This document shows positions 1-8,811 of a stretch of DNA of 64,000 nucleotides, in pieces; positions within the stretch are counted from its first letter, which is position 1; each line of letters starts with the position of its first letter. The stretch is taken from contig CANNHN010000008.1 in NCBI GenBank assembly GCA_947504725.1, positions 1 to 64,000 of the forward strand, in the 5' to 3' direction. Both the position numbers and the translations under genes were made by a program. The DNA is from Bacteroidota bacterium (GTDB lineage Bacteria > Bacteroidota > Bacteroidia > 2-12-FULL-35-15). A model generated the notes under the pieces. That model worked only from the letters and a program-made list of their open reading frames with translations, made no database searches and was not told the DNA's origin.

Positions 1-94
1 AAAGAGAACGAATAAAACAAAATTGTATTAGGAGCAGAAAAATGGAATACGAAAAATTAAAATTGAAAAACAAAAAAAATAACTTAGCTTTGAA

Positions 95-532
95 TTAACA
101 ATAAACACTCCTTAATGAAAAGTTCAAATTACTTTGAAGACATACACTTTTTTGTATCGATAAAACATCAAAAAAACGATTCATCAATTCAGGAGCATAA
201 TGCTTATAGATTTCTTCGAATTTAATTTTTGGAATACGGTATGTGAAGTCAAATGCTGCACGAGTGAATATTTTTTGCTGAATGGTTTCCGTAATTCTCA
301 TTTGCATCAACTGCATATATCCACCTAATGCAATTCCTAATGTTACAATCAAAACTAATACCATCCAGGATGCTGAAACACTTCCTCCTTGAATCAGATT
401 AATGATTGATTGGATACCAATTGGTAGAGAAAGTGCAATAACTCCCTTAAAAAAGGCATACGTGTATACCTGATATATTTCTTTATTATCAGGTTTTAAT
501 AATAACCAAAAGCGTTGATAGGGTGTTTTCAT
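95..532 (-). pseudogene. Truncated ABC exporter (N-terminal fragment)
   Basis: A 145-residue fragment matching the start of Bacteroidota ABC exporters (fused permease/ATPase, normally about 550 residues) that sit between a TetR regulator and an HlyD-type adaptor. Two membrane segments are visible (about residues 25-48 and 55-75), followed by the cytoplasmic helix ending FFDVLSIQK near residue 128. After that the sequence stops resembling the family and ends in an unrelated 17-residue tail. No frame of the bases 1-150 restores the homology, so this is a structural break rather than a simple frameshift. Its ATG overlaps the stop of the TetR gene by 4 bases (ATGA), implying coupled translation. 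No ATPase domain is present, so it should be non-functional. Bases 1-94 are AT-rich and show no gene. Confidence 0.7.
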
Positions 533-1212
533 TTGGAATTTTTGATAGAGAGTAAACCTAATTGTGTATAAAATTTCGTTATATAATCGGAAGATTTTTG
601 TTTGTTGGTTAAACGTGGCAGGTGTTCCGCGAAAAACTCTTGCAAATGTGCCCCTTCTATAATTGTGGAAAGAAGCATGTGTGGGTATTTATAGTTCGGA
701 TTAATTTCTTTTATGGTTTCTGCCAAACGAGCAATAAATTGTTTGTAATTCAAAAAGGCTCCTTCTTTATTCGATTTATCTACATCCTTCGTTAAAAATG
801 ATTTGGAAGATTCTGAAATTAAAATCTTGTGCAACTTGCCAACCTTCAATCCTTCAATAATTAATTTATCATATTTTGTTGAAGTTATCAAGGCAATGCT
901 TTTTTCAAATCTCATTTCCGCAGATGGAATATTTGCCGTCTCGAGTACAAGTCGATATTCCATCCAGCCCCAATACCATGAAGTAATGTATACCAAGAGT
1001 TGATTCTTGCTTTCGAAATATCTATAAATAGATGCTTCAGGAGAGTCAATTTTTTGTCCTAGTTTTCTGAATGTGAAATTTTCGAAACCGATTTCATCAA
1101 TCATATCAATAGCATTGGTGAGAATCTTTTTTCCTAAATCACTGGATGACGGATCTTTGATATAAAGATTATCATTGATAGAGATTTTGAAGTTAGATAG
1201 TAATAATAACAT
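529..1212 (-). CDS. TetR/AcrR family transcriptional regulator
   Basis: 227 residues with a TetR-type N-terminal DNA-binding domain. The helix-turn-helix is about residues 46-66 (FTFRKLGQKI...SIYRYFESKNQLL), and the variable helical C-terminal half would bind a ligand. The first about 25 residues precede the usual TetR start, but the ATG fits the promoter found upstream. It is the first gene of a two-gene unit with the truncated exporter, overlapping by 4 bases, so its natural target was probably that exporter operon. A palindrome inside its own promoter suggests autoregulation. It is divergent from fabG. The ligand is unknown. Confidence 0.9.
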   Translation of the reverse strand: MLLLLSNFKISINDNLYIKDPSSSDLGKKILTNAIDMIDEIGFENFTFRKLGQKIDSPEASIYRYFESKNQLLVYITSWYWGWMEYRLVLETANIPSAEMRFEKSIALITSTKYDKLIIEGLKVGKLHKILISESSKSFLTKDVDKSNKEGAFLNYKQFIARLAETIKEINPNYKYPHMLLSTIIEGAHLQEFFAEHLPRLTNKQKSSDYITKFYTQLGLLSIKNSK

Positions 1213-1229
1213 TGTGTTTTATTTTAATG

Positions 1230-1254
1230 CAAATGTAATAGTAATACTATCAAA
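1230..1254 (-). promoter_or_regulatory. TetR gene promoter with embedded palindromic operator candidate
   Basis: On the minus strand an exact Bacteroidota -7 box (TACATTTG, plus-strand 1230-1237) lies 17 bases before the TetR ATG. A TTTG occurs at 1251-1254. The 13 bases between them (1238-1250) form a palindrome, ATAGTA-A-TACTAT. An inverted repeat filling the promoter spacer is what an autoregulatory TetR operator would look like. The spacer is shorter than the usual 17-21, so the -33 call is weaker than the -7 call. Confidence 0.5.
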
Positions 1255-1347
1255 TCTGCTAATAAATAATGTTAAATTTTATTAAATCGTTCTTGTGTAT
1301 TGAAAATCAATGTGTTAATTTTATTAAAAATGACTTGAATTTTGTTT

Positions 1348-1355
1348 TATCTTTG
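1348..1355 (+). promoter_or_regulatory. fabG promoter -7 box
   Basis: An exact TATCTTTG match to the Bacteroidota TAnnTTTG -7 consensus, 28 bases before the fabG ATG. No TTG stands at the expected -33 distance, so only the -7 element is supported. Confidence 0.55.
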
Positions 1356-1383
1356 TTTCATAACTTATTAGAAACAGATTTTT

Positions 1384-2130
1384 ATGAAATTATTAGAAGG
1401 AAAAGTTGCTTTAATAACAGGTGCATCTCGCGGAATTGGTCGCGGTATTGCCTTGAAATTTGCTGAACAAGGAGCAAATATTGCGTTCACTTATTTATCA
1501 TCAGTAGAGAAAGGTGAAGCTTTAGCAAAGGAATTGGAAGCTTTTGGAATTAAAGCAAAAGGATATCAATCAGATGCTGCTGACTTCAAAGCATCAGAAG
1601 AATTAGTGAATAGCGTTGTTGCTGATTTTGGAACTGTGGATGTACTTGTAAACAACGCAGGTATTACTCGTGATACCCTTTTGATGCGTATGAGTGAACA
1701 ACAATGGGATGAAGTAATGAATGCGAATTTGAAATCGGTATTCAATTTAACAAAGGCGGTTCAAAAACATATGCTGAAACAACGTAAAGGTTCTATTATC
1801 AATATGAGTTCAGTTGTTGGTTTAAAAGGAAATGCCGGACAATCAAACTACGCAGCTTCAAAAGCTGGGATCATTGGTTTTACTAAATCTGTTGCATTGG
1901 AATTGGGTTCACGAAACATTCGTAGCAATGCAATTGCTCCAGGATTTATTGAAACTGAAATGACTGATGCTCTGGATCCGAAAGTTGTTGCTGGTTGGAG
2001 AGATAGTATTCCTTTGAAACGTGGTGGAACGTCAGAAGATGTTGCGAATGCTACTGTGTTTCTTGCATCTGATATGAGTGCTTATATTACGGGACAAGTA
2101 ATTAGTGTTTGTGGTGGAATGTTGACATAA
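1384..2130 (+). CDS. fabG: 3-oxoacyl-[acyl-carrier-protein] reductase
   Basis: 248 residues, full length for FabG, which reduces 3-oxoacyl-ACP with NADPH in fatty-acid elongation in the cytoplasm. The Rossmann glycine motif TGASRGIG is at residues 12-19 and NNAG at 90-93. The catalytic residues are N115, S143, Y156 and K160 (YxxxK), and the NADPH-type loop follows strand 2. The C-terminus VISVCGGM is close to the family's usual VxGGM end. Short-chain dehydrogenases are numerous, but the length and the LNNAG/Y-K context favour FabG. It is monocistronic here, divergent from the TetR gene. Confidence 0.92.
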   Translation: MKLLEGKVALITGASRGIGRGIALKFAEQGANIAFTYLSSVEKGEALAKELEAFGIKAKGYQSDAADFKASEELVNSVVADFGTVDVLVNNAGITRDTLLMRMSEQQWDEVMNANLKSVFNLTKAVQKHMLKQRKGSIINMSSVVGLKGNAGQSNYAASKAGIIGFTKSVALELGSRNIRSNAIAPGFIETEMTDALDPKVVAGWRDSIPLKRGGTSEDVANATVFLASDMSAYITGQVISVCGGMLT

Positions 2131-2136
2131 TTCGTT

Positions 2137-2152
2137 CCCGATATTTATCGGG
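2137..2152. repeat. Short palindromic hairpin after fabG
   Basis: CCCGATA-TT-TATCGGG is a perfect 7-base-pair inverted repeat, followed by a further ATCGGGAA that can pair alternatively with the TTCCCGAT start at 2135. It has no U-tract and looks like a REP-type element rather than a classical terminator, though it lies just after the fabG stop. Confidence 0.6.
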
Positions 2153-2242
2153 ATCGGGAATTTAGTTTCGGAAGTCAAAAATTTTATGTCAATAGTCAAA
2201 AAATCTTTGTGCCTTCATAACGACCTCTTCGGTTAAATTACA

Positions 2243-4318
2243 ATGAATATAGTTTTCGAGTATCCTTCCTGGTTTGTAATTTTCTGCTTGATAGCAGGAT
2301 TTGGATATGCTTTTATTCTTTACAGAAAGGATAGAAAGTTTTCTGAAATAAATATTTGGCTTGTAAGAATCATGGCTACCTTTCGTTTTTTAGTAGTTGC
2401 ATTTCTTTGTTTTCTTTTATTATCTCCACTTTTAAAAACCGTTAATCGTAGTATTGAAAAACCTGTTATTATTGTTGCTCAAGACAATTCAGAGTCGCTT
2501 GTGGTTGGTAAAGATTCCGGTTTTTACAAAAAAGAGTACAAACAAAATCTTCAGAAATTAGTTGATGTATTGAGTGATAAGTATGACGTGCGTTTGTATT
2601 CTTTCGCTGATAAAATAAAATCTATTTCCTCCATTGATTCTTTGTCTCTTAACGAAAAGCAAACCGATATTTCCGCCTTGTTTGATGAAATAGAAACGCG
2701 TTATAGCAATAGGAACTTAGGTGCGCTTATTCTTGCTTCCGATGGTTTGTATAATAAAGGTGCTAACCCGGTTTTTACTTCGGATAAACTTAAAATCCCA
2801 ATCTATACTATTGCGTTGGGCGATACAACTGTTAAAAAAGATTTAATCCTTACTAAAGTTGAACACAATCGTCTGGCTTATTTTGGAAATGATTTTCCTA
2901 TGGAAATTGTAGTGACTGCAAAACGACTGAAAGGAAAATCCTCGGTGCTGACCATTTCAAAAAACAATGCAACATTGTTCACACAATCTATTAACTTAAA
3001 TTCGGATGCTTTTACGATTACCATTCCAGTTTTGCTTCAAGCAAAGGAAGTAGGATTGCAACATTATAAAGTCCGACTCTCTTCTATAGACGGAGAGATG
3101 AGTCTTGCCAACAATGCGCGGGATGTTTTTGTAGATGTGTTGGATGCGCGACAAAAAATTGTAATTCTATCAGATGCTCCTCATCCTGATGTTGCTGCTA
3201 TAAAAAGTTCCATTGAATCAAATCAGAATTACGAAGTAGAGAGTTATACACTTGACAATTTTGATAAGCCTTTAAAAAAGTACAACCTTGTTATTCTTCA
3301 TTCCTTGCCAAGTGCTCGAAATGCAGCTTCAAAAATCCTTGCTGAGCTGAGTGCTTCTTCTGTTCCAGTATGGTCATTCTCCGGAGCGAATATAATTTTG
3401 CGCAACGATTTTTCTATTTCTTTAAAAGCAAATAAAACAAATGAAGTTGAACCTGTTTTAGCAGAAAATTTTCCTTTGTTTACAATAAGCGAAGAGTTAA
3501 GAAAAGCAATTAAAGATTTTCCTGCAGTAGCCTGTCCGTTTGGCACTTATCAAAATGATAACAATAGCAATGTATTATTTTATCAGCGAATAGGAATAGT
3601 AGACACCAAAACTCCATTGATGATTTTTAATTCTATTGCTGAAGTAAAAACCGCTGTATTTACAGGAGAAGGCATTTGGCGTTGGCGATTACAAAATTTT
3701 GCAGCAAATGGTAATCATCAATTGTTTGACGAATTTCTGTCAAAAACAGTTCAATATTTATCGGTTAAGGTGGATAAAAGTTTTTTTAAAGTGCTTGGAA
3801 AAAATAATTTTTTCGAAAACGAAATCATTGAAATGGAAGGGGAGGTTTATAATGAAAGTTACGAACTCATAAATGAACCGGAAGTAAATATTGTTATTAC
3901 GAATTCCGACAATAAAAAGTTTAATTATACTTTTAGTAAGACAACCAATGCTTATCGCTTGAATGCCGGTATGATGCCGGTTGGTGAATATTCCTACGAA
4001 GCAAAAGTAAAAGTAGGTGAGAAAATTTACCAACAGCGTGGAACATATAGCGTTACTGCACTTCAAGTTGAACTCACCAATACTGTTGCTGATCACCAAT
4101 TGTTGTACAGTATTGCAAAAAAGCACGATGGCGAATTGATTTATCCTCAACAATTAGAACAGTTGGCTACTAAATTAAATGCACGCGAAGACATCAAAAC
4201 TGTTTCCTATTCTGAAAAAAAATTAAAAGAGGTCATTAATTTAAAATGGATTTTCTTTTTATTGTTGACCTTAATAAGTTTTGAATGGTTTATGCGCAAA
4301 CGAAATGGCGCATATTGA
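2243..4318 (+). CDS. Membrane-anchored VWA-domain protein
   Basis: 691 residues. Two N-terminal membrane helices (about 8-27 and 42-62) precede a von Willebrand A-like domain with a MIDAS-type DxSxS (D81-N-S-E-S85). A long periplasmic region with beta-rich segments follows, and a C-terminal helix (about 669-686) ends in a positive RKRNG tail. This is the architecture of Bacteroidota BatA/BatB-neighbour proteins, which have an aerotolerance-type VWA domain with a C-terminal Ig-like part. Its exact role is unknown. No MoxR ATPase or bat gene lies beside it, so it is separated from the usual bat operon. It is likely a scaffold at the cytoplasmic membrane. Confidence 0.75.
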   Translation: MNIVFEYPSWFVIFCLIAGFGYAFILYRKDRKFSEINIWLVRIMATFRFLVVAFLCFLLLSPLLKTVNRSIEKPVIIVAQDNSESLVVGKDSGFYKKEYKQNLQKLVDVLSDKYDVRLYSFADKIKSISSIDSLSLNEKQTDISALFDEIETRYSNRNLGALILASDGLYNKGANPVFTSDKLKIPIYTIALGDTTVKKDLILTKVEHNRLAYFGNDFPMEIVVTAKRLKGKSSVLTISKNNATLFTQSINLNSDAFTITIPVLLQAKEVGLQHYKVRLSSIDGEMSLANNARDVFVDVLDARQKIVILSDAPHPDVAAIKSSIESNQNYEVESYTLDNFDKPLKKYNLVILHSLPSARNAASKILAELSASSVPVWSFSGANIILRNDFSISLKANKTNEVEPVLAENFPLFTISEELRKAIKDFPAVACPFGTYQNDNNSNVLFYQRIGIVDTKTPLMIFNSIAEVKTAVFTGEGIWRWRLQNFAANGNHQLFDEFLSKTVQYLSVKVDKSFFKVLGKNNFFENEIIEMEGEVYNESYELINEPEVNIVITNSDNKKFNYTFSKTTNAYRLNAGMMPVGEYSYEAKVKVGEKIYQQRGTYSVTALQVELTNTVADHQLLYSIAKKHDGELIYPQQLEQLATKLNAREDIKTVSYSEKKLKEVINLKWIFFLLLTLISFEWFMRKRNGAY

Positions 4319-4475
4319 TCCAATTGGTAGTGTTTTTACTCAAGATTTGTCCCTTTTTTAGGCCTTTTGGCTTTTTAATCTGTATTCTTACTGCTTTCGT
4401 CTAAATTTAACATTCATATTATTTGTTTAAATAAATTAAATACTTATTTTTATAAAATACATAAACTAAAATTAT

Positions 4476-5549
4476 ATGGTAACAACAGCCATTCAACCTA
4501 TTAAAGTAGAAAAGTCGGCTCAACTCCGAATTAAAGAATTAGACTATAACAACATTACTTTTGGTAAGTTATTTTCTGATCATATGTTCTATGCCGATTT
4601 TAAAAAGGGACAGTGGACTGATGCTCAAATTTTACCATATGGTCCCATTCCTATGAGTCCGGCTACTTCTGCATTACATTACGGACAAGCTATTTTTGAA
4701 GGTATGAAAGCCTATAAAAATGATAAAGGTGAAGTGTTTTTATTTCGTCCGTTAGACAATCATAAACGTATTAATATCTCTGCTGAACGTATGGCTATGG
4801 CTACTATACCGCAAGAAGTTTTTATGTCGGGGTTAACAGCTTTGATTGATTTGGATAGAGATTGGGTGCCAGATACTGATGGGTCATCTTTATATATTCG
4901 TCCATTTATTGTTGGAACAGATGAGTTTATTGGTGTAAAACCTTCTGATAATTATCGCTTTTATATTATCACTTCTCCAGCAGGAAAATATTATAATGAA
5001 CCAGTAAAAGTATTGGTTGAAACAAATTATATACGTGCAGTTGAAGGTGGAGTAGGTTATGTAAAAGCGTCTGGAAATTATGGTCGTTCTTTATTCCCTG
5101 CAAAACTTGCTCAACAAAGAGGTTATCACCAAATTATTTGGACAGATGCCCGTAACCATCGTTATTTAGAGGAGTCTGGAACAATGAATTTGTTTGTTGT
5201 TATAGATGATGTACTCATTACTCCACCACTTGGTGATACTATTTTGGCAGGCATTACTCGTGATAGTGTTTTGACTTTGGCTCGCGATTGGAAAATGAAA
5301 GTTCAAGAACGCAAGATTAGTATTGATGAAGTTCTTGATGCTCATAAAAATGGAACGTTAGAAGATGCTTTTGGGACTGGGACGGCAGCAACTATTGCAC
5401 AAATAGCTCAAATAGGTTTCGAAGGAAAAGATTATGTGCTTCCTCCTTCTGAAGGAAGAATCTTCTCTAACAGAGTAGCTAAAGAATTGGATGATATTCG
5501 TAAAGGGAAAATTGCTGACAGACATCATTGGATGTATAAAGTTGGGTAA
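4476..5549 (+). CDS. ilvE: Branched-chain amino acid aminotransferase
   Basis: 357 residues, the size of the bacterial/eukaryotic large-type BCAT (PLP fold type IV). It transfers the amino group between glutamate and the 2-keto acids of Leu, Ile and Val. K197 in GYVKASGNYGRS is the PLP-binding lysine. The signature YLEESGTMNLFVV and the later TGTAATI phosphate-binding segment are intact. No ilv or leu genes are adjacent, so it stands alone here. The ATG start leaves the usual N-terminal extension. The 157-base upstream gap shows no clear TAnnTTTG box. Confidence 0.94.
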   Translation: MVTTAIQPIKVEKSAQLRIKELDYNNITFGKLFSDHMFYADFKKGQWTDAQILPYGPIPMSPATSALHYGQAIFEGMKAYKNDKGEVFLFRPLDNHKRINISAERMAMATIPQEVFMSGLTALIDLDRDWVPDTDGSSLYIRPFIVGTDEFIGVKPSDNYRFYIITSPAGKYYNEPVKVLVETNYIRAVEGGVGYVKASGNYGRSLFPAKLAQQRGYHQIIWTDARNHRYLEESGTMNLFVVIDDVLITPPLGDTILAGITRDSVLTLARDWKMKVQERKISIDEVLDAHKNGTLEDAFGTGTAATIAQIAQIGFEGKDYVLPPSEGRIFSNRVAKELDDIRKGKIADRHHWMYKVG

Positions 5550-5571
5550 TTCAAACCTTTCATGATAAAGT

Positions 5572-5604
5572 AAACTTCGGACAATTTTGTTCGAAGTTTT
5601 TTTA
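5572..5604. terminator. Convergent terminator after ilvE
   Basis: An AAACTTCG...CGAAGTTT 8-base-pair stem around a 12-base loop, followed by a T-run on the plus strand. It lies between the ilvE stop and the stop of the convergent J-domain gene and overlaps the latter's end. Confidence 0.75.
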
Positions 5605-6189
5605 TTTCCTAAATCGTTTCATTAAACTACTAAAGATAGAACTCTTTCGCATCATGCCTTTCCAACCTTCTTTAACCAATATAAATCCTGTAATACTAAT
5701 TAATACAAATGGAAGTGGCCACAAGTTTTTTAATGTGCCATATATCGTCACTATTATAATGATGAATCCGATAAACATTCCACTTGCAAAAAATAGATTA
5801 TATAAAAAGGGAGCCTGTTTGTAATAATCATCATCCGTTTTTTCTTTATATGCATATTGATTGAAGCTATTCCAGTCGTAATTAAAATTGGCGTTTGTAG
5901 GATTGCTAAAACTATCATTCTTTATAGAAGACCCATAATATTGTCGCTTCCGCTCTGCATTTATTCTTTCTGAATCGATATAATTTAGTTTTATATCGTG
6001 CATATATCTTCTTTGTTCATCACAAAGCACTTCATACGCTTCACTTACAACTGCAAAAACCTCATTTGCTTTAGGTGAATTATTTACGTCTGGATGAACC
6101 AATTTAGCCTTTAAACGGTATGCTTTTTTAATGTCTTCTAGGTTTGCCGTCCTAGGAATATCTAATATTTTATAATAATCGTACAGCAT
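5602..6189 (-). CDS. J-domain (DnaJ-like) membrane protein
   Basis: 195 residues. The N-terminal J domain (about 3-66) has an intact HPD motif (H32-P33-D34), the residues that stimulate DnaK ATPase. A polar linker follows. Two hydrophobic segments (about 130-150 and 157-174) lie near the C-terminus, and the basic tail GMMRKSS...MKRFRK should be cytoplasmic. There is no zinc-finger or C-terminal substrate domain, so this is a type III J protein that probably recruits DnaK to the membrane. The client is unknown. It is transcribed alone. Confidence 0.88.
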   Translation of the reverse strand: MLYDYYKILDIPRTANLEDIKKAYRLKAKLVHPDVNNSPKANEVFAVVSEAYEVLCDEQRRYMHDIKLNYIDSERINAERKRQYYGSSIKNDSFSNPTNANFNYDWNSFNQYAYKEKTDDDYYKQAPFLYNLFFASGMFIGFIIIIVTIYGTLKNLWPLPFVLISITGFILVKEGWKGMMRKSSIFSSLMKRFRK

Positions 6190-6280
6190 TTAAGTGGTAT
6201 TCGAAAACTTTATGAATGTTTGTTATAATGATACATGCTAATTTATGGAAAATAGTTGGTGAAAACGTCTATCAGTTAAA

Positions 6281-6287
6281 AAGGAGG
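6281..6287 (+). promoter_or_regulatory. Strong Shine-Dalgarno sequence
   Basis: AAGGAGG, five bases before the ATG of the following gene, is a perfect anti-SD match. Such sequences are rare in Bacteroidota and absent from nearly all other starts in this window. It decides the ATG at 6293 as the start. Confidence 0.7.
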
Positions 6288-6292
6288 TCTTT

Positions 6293-7354
6293 ATGCGTTA
6301 TGTTTTACTTTTCTCAATTGCTTTTTTTTCTTTCCTTTCACTTAAAGGTCAAAAGACTTACGAATTACCAGAAGTTTCGGTTTTTAATAAAGGAAAAGTG
6401 GATACTGTTTTTGGTACTTGGAAATATAGCGTAGCAGATTATGAGTTTATAGATGATAAAATATTAATTCTTACTTTTAAAAAGAGCCTTGAAAAGCCGT
6501 CTCTTCGTTTAATTGATATGAATCAGAAAGTTCTTTCTTCTTTTGATTTGCCAGATGTAGCACAAAAATTCTACAAAGATTATATGGGGTATGTGAATGT
6601 ATTGTGTGCGAATCATATCTATAGGGTTATAATTAAAAATGATGTTTTGCATTTAGTTTCATTGCCTGTGGAAGATTACAAGAAATTCATTATGCCATGT
6701 GTTGATAGTGCTCACAGCTCCATCTATTTTTCAAACTATCAACGTGATTATCCTGAGTTTACATATTATGCATATAATTCTTCTGAAAAAATATTTCAGC
6801 CTATTAAAAAAGTGGGTGACCCAGAGGTAATTCACGATTATAATATGGAATACTATTTTTTGCAATCAAAAGAAAGACTTCAAGTTCGTAAAATTGCAAA
6901 TTATTATGGAATTGATTTTCATCGAGTAGCTGCAACAATGAATGGTTATACCAACAGTATTTATTATACGCCTTTATATTCACCACTTTTTGTTATGGAT
7001 GACACAATTTGCGTGTTTGATCATAGCAGTAATGCTATTTTTAAGTACGATGGGAAATTGAAACTATTAGATTCGATACCAATTGTATACAATCATCCGA
7101 AAAGTTGGAGAGAATGGAAAAATGAGGTAATTATTGATAAAGAAGCAAATAAAGCCTATGCGTTGTACCAAAAAAATGGTTTCTACTATTTAAAACGCAT
7201 AAATATGTTTACAGGTAAGATTGAAGGCTCTTTCAAATTAACGAATCAATATGTAGAAAAAATTAAAATTAAAGGAAATTACGTTTATTACATCTATCGT
7301 CCCTTTGAATCTTTGCAAGAAAAATTCATTTATAAAGAGTTAATAACAAATTAA
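6293..7354 (+). CDS. Secreted protein of unknown function, possible beta-propeller
   Basis: 353 residues with an N-terminal signal peptide (hydrophobic about 3-18, then LKGQ). The rest is rich in alternating beta-strand patterns with aromatic residues, such as YSVADYEFIDDKILILTF and YVVYIYRPFES-like segments. This is suggestive of a six-bladed beta-propeller, as in many periplasmic Bacteroidota proteins with TolB-like folds. I recognise no catalytic motif. It has its own strong ribosome-binding site and is followed 57 bases later by a secreted thioredoxin-fold gene on the same strand. Function is not assigned. Confidence 0.7.
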   Translation: MRYVLLFSIAFFSFLSLKGQKTYELPEVSVFNKGKVDTVFGTWKYSVADYEFIDDKILILTFKKSLEKPSLRLIDMNQKVLSSFDLPDVAQKFYKDYMGYVNVLCANHIYRVIIKNDVLHLVSLPVEDYKKFIMPCVDSAHSSIYFSNYQRDYPEFTYYAYNSSEKIFQPIKKVGDPEVIHDYNMEYYFLQSKERLQVRKIANYYGIDFHRVAATMNGYTNSIYYTPLYSPLFVMDDTICVFDHSSNAIFKYDGKLKLLDSIPIVYNHPKSWREWKNEVIIDKEANKAYALYQKNGFYYLKRINMFTGKIEGSFKLTNQYVEKIKIKGNYVYYIYRPFESLQEKFIYKELITN

Positions 7355-7411
7355 TGGTTTTTGGCTTGTTTTTTGTAAATTTAGCATTGTAATTATAAAA
7401 ACAAACTCAAA

Positions 7412-8026
7412 ATGAAAACAAAGATCAAAGTTTTATCAGCGATTGCACTAGTATTTTGCACAGCTACTGCTTTTAAGTTAGCCGATTATACTGAATTGGA
7501 AATAGGTAAAGCTATTCCAAGCGCAGACGTTAAAATGATGGATGTTAGTGGTAAAGAGATTTCTTTATCTGATGCTAAAGGTGAAAACGGATTGTTGGTC
7601 ATGTTTTCTTGTAATACTTGCCCGTACGTTAAACTTAGTGAATCTCGCATAAAAGAACTTTCAAAGCTTACAAAAGCTAATAAAGTTGGTTTTATTTTAT
7701 TGAATTCCAATGAAGCTCAGAGAGGTGATGAAGATTCGTTTGATGAGATGAAAAAATATGCAAGATCTCAAGGATACGACTTCTATTATACTTTAGATAA
7801 GAATTCAGCTGTCGCTAATGCATTTGGTGCAAGTCGCACTCCTCATTGTTTTTTGTTTGATAAAAAAGGGTTGGCGTATAGAGGAGCAATTGATGATAAT
7901 ATCAAATCGGCAAGTGAAGTGAAAGAACATTATTTAAATGATGCAATTGTATCCGTTGGAACTGGTAAAGCAGTGAAAACTAATTCTTCTAAATCAGTTG
8001 GTTGCTCTATTAAGAGAGTTGAGTAG
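7412..8026 (+). CDS. Secreted thioredoxin-fold (redoxin) protein
   Basis: 204 residues. A signal peptide (about 1-21) is followed by an AhpC/TSA-redoxin fold. The active-site motif CNTC (C67, C70) sits in the form FSCNTCPYVK, characteristic of a Bacteroidota thioredoxin-like family. The cis-proline loop SRTPHCFLFD has a third cysteine beside it. It probably reduces or scavenges oxidants in the periplasm. The C-terminal tail carries one more Cys (VGCSIK). It is monocistronic and closed by a strong terminator. Confidence 0.85.
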   Translation: MKTKIKVLSAIALVFCTATAFKLADYTELEIGKAIPSADVKMMDVSGKEISLSDAKGENGLLVMFSCNTCPYVKLSESRIKELSKLTKANKVGFILLNSNEAQRGDEDSFDEMKKYARSQGYDFYYTLDKNSAVANAFGASRTPHCFLFDKKGLAYRGAIDDNIKSASEVKEHYLNDAIVSVGTGKAVKTNSSKSVGCSIKRVE

Positions 8027-8080
8027 GCAATTTGGAAATTTGAAAATTTGGAAATGATTCAATTGTTGAATTCTAATATT

Positions 8081-8117
8081 AAAAATCCCTTTCATTCATG
8101 ATGAAAGGGATTTTTTA
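8081..8117. terminator. Bidirectional rho-independent terminator
   Basis: A perfect 15-base-pair stem (8081-8095 with 8101-8115) with a 5-base loop. It has A5 on the left and T6 on the right, so it works in both directions between two convergent genes. Confidence 0.92.
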
Positions 8118-8143
8118 TGTTCCTGTATTTTTTAATTTTCAAA

Positions 8144-8809
8144 TTACCTTCCTTTATAATGATGCTCTGCCAATAATAGATCAATATCTTTAATGAGTTG
8201 ATTCATTTGAGTTGAATCAGTTCCATCATAATAACCTCTGATGCGTTTATTTTTATCAATCAAAGCGAAATTCTGAGTATGAATAAAGTCATCGGGTCCA
8301 CCATTTCCTTCTGATGCATCCAACAAATAGCCTGTTCTCGCAATTTCATAAAGCGATTGTTTTTCACCTGTTACAAACATCCATTGTTTAACATTAGCGT
8401 TGTGTTTTAAAGCATACGATTTCAGTTGTTCTACTGTGTCAATTTCTGGATCTACCGTGTGAGATAAAAATTTCACTTCTGAATTTCCTTTAAAATTGGC
8501 TGCTACACGCTCCATTTGAGTGCTCATAATCGGGCAAATAGAATGGCAGGTTGTAAAAAAGAAATCTGTTACATATACACTTCCTTCAAAATCTTTTTCT
8601 GTAATCGTTTTTCCGTCTTGATTTATAAAGCTGAAATTTTGAATGGTGTGATAGGTTGTATCTGTTTTTCCGTTTTTTGATTCATATGTTTTGTTGCCAA
8701 AGATTGGCAAATATCGAAGTGGTTTTTGATTGTCGAAAATAAAAAAAGCATAAATAAAAACACCAGTGGCAATCACTAGCAAAGCAACATTAAGAAATTT
8801 AGGTTTCAT
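8144..8809 (-). CDS. SCO1/SenC family copper chaperone-like protein
   Basis: 221 residues. One N-terminal membrane anchor (about 7-24) is followed by a thioredoxin-like SCO domain. The copper ligands are visible as C88-H-S-I-C92 (CxxxC) and H177 in DDFIHTQNF. SCO proteins deliver copper to cytochrome c oxidase or act as periplasmic thiol reductases. It is second in a two-gene unit, starting 2 bases after the stop of a TlpA-like thiol-disulphide protein. That pairing is common and suggests reduction of the SCO cysteines. Confidence 0.92.
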   Translation of the reverse strand: MKPKFLNVALLVIATGVFIYAFFIFDNQKPLRYLPIFGNKTYESKNGKTDTTYHTIQNFSFINQDGKTITEKDFEGSVYVTDFFFTTCHSICPIMSTQMERVAANFKGNSEVKFLSHTVDPEIDTVEQLKSYALKHNANVKQWMFVTGEKQSLYEIARTGYLLDASEGNGGPDDFIHTQNFALIDKNKRIRGYYDGTDSTQMNQLIKDIDLLLAEHHYKGR

Positions 8810-8811
8810 TG

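Noticed and set aside
1269-1466. A 65-codon plus-strand frame overlapping the fabG start
   Set aside because: Overlaps the fabG start in another frame and contains the fabG -7 box.
3758-4153. A minus-strand frame of 131 codons inside the VWA gene
   Set aside because: No supporting motif; frame mirrors the coding strand.
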